This document shows, one piece after another, positions 6,993 through 8,195 of a DNA stretch of 8,195 nt (positions are counted from its first letter, which is position 1; each line of letters begins with the position of its first letter). The notes beneath the pieces were generated by a model. It was not told the origin of the DNA and made no database searches. It saw only the letters and a list, made by a program, of their open reading frames with translations. The translations under genes and the position numbers were made by a program. The stretch spans positions 1 to 8,195 of the forward strand of contig CAYJLB010000079.1 of NCBI GenBank assembly GCA_964370845.1, in the 5' to 3' direction. This DNA is from CAYJLB01 sp964370845 (GTDB lineage Bacteria > Bacillota > Clostridia > Oscillospirales > Ruminococcaceae).

Positions 6993-7442
6993 TTAATTGA
7001 TATATTGATTTATTGTGTTTATAATAAAATTAGCTTCATCTGCTTTATCTTTTCCGATTAAAAATGTATACGTAGTTAAATTATCAGTTCCTTTTATTCT
7101 CTCAAATATTTTTACACCGTCTTGTTTTTTACCGACTAAAACTTTTTGAGATGTAAATTCAACCCTTGTGATTTCTTGCATTGGAATAATCTTTTCGGAT
7201 AGTCCTGCAAAACCAGCCTTAAATTTCACCACTTTATTTGTTATAGTTAAAGGGGTCGGAAATGAGCGTGGATTTCCGCAACAAAGCACTTTTTGATTTA
7301 AATACAGCGTTTCTTCAATATAATTATTGTTAACACTCTTGTTACTATTACTATCAACATTCCCTTCAAATCTTGTTCCGCATTTGCTACAAAAAAATTG
7401 ATCCGATTGTAAAGTTTCGCCACATACTTTGCATTGTTTCAT
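6993..7442 (-). CDS. Zinc ribbon plus bacterial PH-like domain protein
   Basis: A complete 149-aa protein starting at ATG 7442, six bases after AAAGGAGG. The N-terminus is a double-CxxC zinc ribbon (Cys4, Cys7, Cys18, Cys21; QCKVCG and FCSKCG). A polar Asn/Ser-rich linker (about 25-42) leads to an all-beta domain (about 48-149) with the features of bacterial PH-like domains: strand LTITNKVVKFK (65-75), then KIIPMQEITRVEF (84-96), strands around KVLVGKK and KIFERIKG, TYTFLIG (124-130) and the closing helix KADEANFIINTINQY (133-147). There is no signal peptide and no membrane helix. PH-like domains often bind lipids or proteins, so this may dock at the membrane or to a dynamin; that is inference. 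A separate Cys54-Cys55 pair (LCCGN) opens the beta domain. The gene sits 33 bases before dynamin A and 35 bases after the partial helical protein. Confidence 0.85.
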   Translation of the reverse strand: MKQCKVCGETLQSDQFFCSKCGTRFEGNVDSNSNKSVNNNYIEETLYLNQKVLCCGNPRSFPTPLTITNKVVKFKAGFAGLSEKIIPMQEITRVEFTSQKVLVGKKQDGVKIFERIKGTDNLTTYTFLIGKDKADEANFIINTINQYIN

Positions 7443-7477
7443 AAAAATCCTCCTTTGTTTTTAGACGTGTTTGTAAT

Positions 7478-8195
7478 TTAATATTCTGCATTTTCTATTT
7501 CATCTATGGTTGAAGTTATATTTAAAACCATATTAAGAAATAACTCATAATTACTTTTGTTCGCATTGATCTTTCCTTCAATAGTGGATTTAAGCTCGTT
7601 TAAACTAGATAAAGAATTATTTTTTAGATCATTAAAATTATTGGTGAAATTTATGCTAAGAGAAGATTTTGTTTCATCAACAATGTTAATAATTTCATTT
7701 ATCATTGCCGAAATCGAGGTATCTAGACTATTTAAAACATTGTCAATTACATTATAATTTGTTAAATTTTGAACATTTGGAATAGGAGAGTTTATCCATT
7801 TAAATGCTAAATTACTTAAATTTTGGTAAGCTAATTTTTTTTGATCTTCTAAATTCAATGAAACAAAATCAGCTGATATCCCAAGGTCGCTAATACAATT
7901 TTTTAATGGGATTTCATAATCTTTTCTTATAATATTAAATATATCTTCGAAATCACTTTGCAATTTGCTGTAAACATTGTTATAATAAAAATCATTAATA
8001 ATGTTAGTTTGTTCGTATGCAGCGGTCGAAAGAGCATTTGAAATACTTTCATTTGTAAGAATTTTCAAAGAGGAAAGATTAGAAATAAAAGCTTTTGCAA
8101 CTGAATTTTTAAGCGTATTCAATGATTTTACTGTATTTTCTATATTAGGAAGTTTTGACAAGAATAAGGTATCAAAAGGTGAATTTTGATTATCG
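7478..8195 (-). CDS. Unrecognised helical protein, N-terminus outside window
   Basis: The frame is open to the right edge. A TTG at 8161 could be read as a start, but 11 further codons up to the window end are also open and no ribosome binding site is seen, so the protein most likely begins outside. About 238 residues are visible, ending ENAEY then TAA. The sequence is rich in Asn, Ser, Ile and Leu, almost wholly helix-forming, with heptad-like patterns (for example SALSTAAYEQTNIINDF and SLDTSISAMINEIINIVDE). I see no CxxC pair, P-loop or membrane helix in this part. I do not recognise the family. It could be the C-terminal part of a larger protein such as another coiled-coil or dynamin-associated factor. 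It is the first visible gene of the minus-strand operon, 35 bases before the zinc ribbon/PH gene. Confidence 0.65.
   Translation of the reverse strand, partial: DNQNSPFDTLFLSKLPNIENTVKSLNTLKNSVAKAFISNLSSLKILTNESISNALSTAAYEQTNIINDFYYNNVYSKLQSDFEDIFNIIRKDYEIPLKNCISDLGISADFVSLNLEDQKKLAYQNLSNLAFKWINSPIPNVQNLTNYNVIDNVLNSLDTSISAMINEIINIVDETKSSLSINFTNNFNDLKNNSLSSLNELKSTIEGKINANKSNYELFLNMVLNITSTIDEIENAEY

Noticed and set aside
1..8195. CRISPR array, insertion sequence, tRNA or rRNA gene.
   Set aside because: Reading through the window I found no regularly spaced direct repeats, no transposase-like protein, no paired terminal repeats and no tRNA or rRNA signature.

Overview
The window is A+T-rich bacterial DNA with strong AGGAGG-type ribosome binding sites, ATG starts and TGA used as a stop. 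This fits a low-GC Firmicute (Clostridia- or Erysipelotrichia-like), but nothing here fixes the genus. A run of ten Ns at 1762-1771 shows that the sequence comes from a draft assembly.

Left part, plus strand (1-973): the 3' portion of a GNAT acetyltransferase gene whose start lies before base 1, then a small P-loop kinase-like protein with a very strong Shine-Dalgarno. Both look like ordinary accessory genes. They end at a hairpin (983-1020) that separates them from the convergent minus-strand genes and has the better U-tract in the minus-strand direction.

Right part, minus strand (about 1143-8195): a compact operon-like series of seven genes in one direction. In transcription order they are: an unrecognised helical protein cut by the window end; a zinc ribbon plus bacterial PH-like protein; dynamin-like GTPase A (682 aa); an M48 metalloprotease with HECGH; dynamin-like GTPase B (594 aa), joined to the protease gene by a TAATG overlap; a zinc ribbon, coiled coil and single membrane helix protein with a YHxxxC...PCxxC tail, interrupted by the assembly gap; and a short zinc ribbon protein whose three membrane helices are encoded in the -1 frame after an A AAA AAG run. 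Gaps between genes are 29-74 bases or overlapping, and every gene in the series with its start in view has its own ribosome binding site. The operon promoter is not in the window.

How the genes may work together (inference): two different dynamin-like GTPases in tandem suggest a heteromeric membrane-remodelling machine. The M48 protease could process or turn over one of them or an associated membrane protein, a layout that recalls mitochondrial OMA1 (M48) acting on the dynamin-family protein OPA1. Three proteins with near-identical N-terminal double-CxxC zinc ribbons but different membrane or lipid-binding bodies could be adaptors or sensors. I do not know a described system with exactly this composition, and this operon is the part of the window most worth pursuing.
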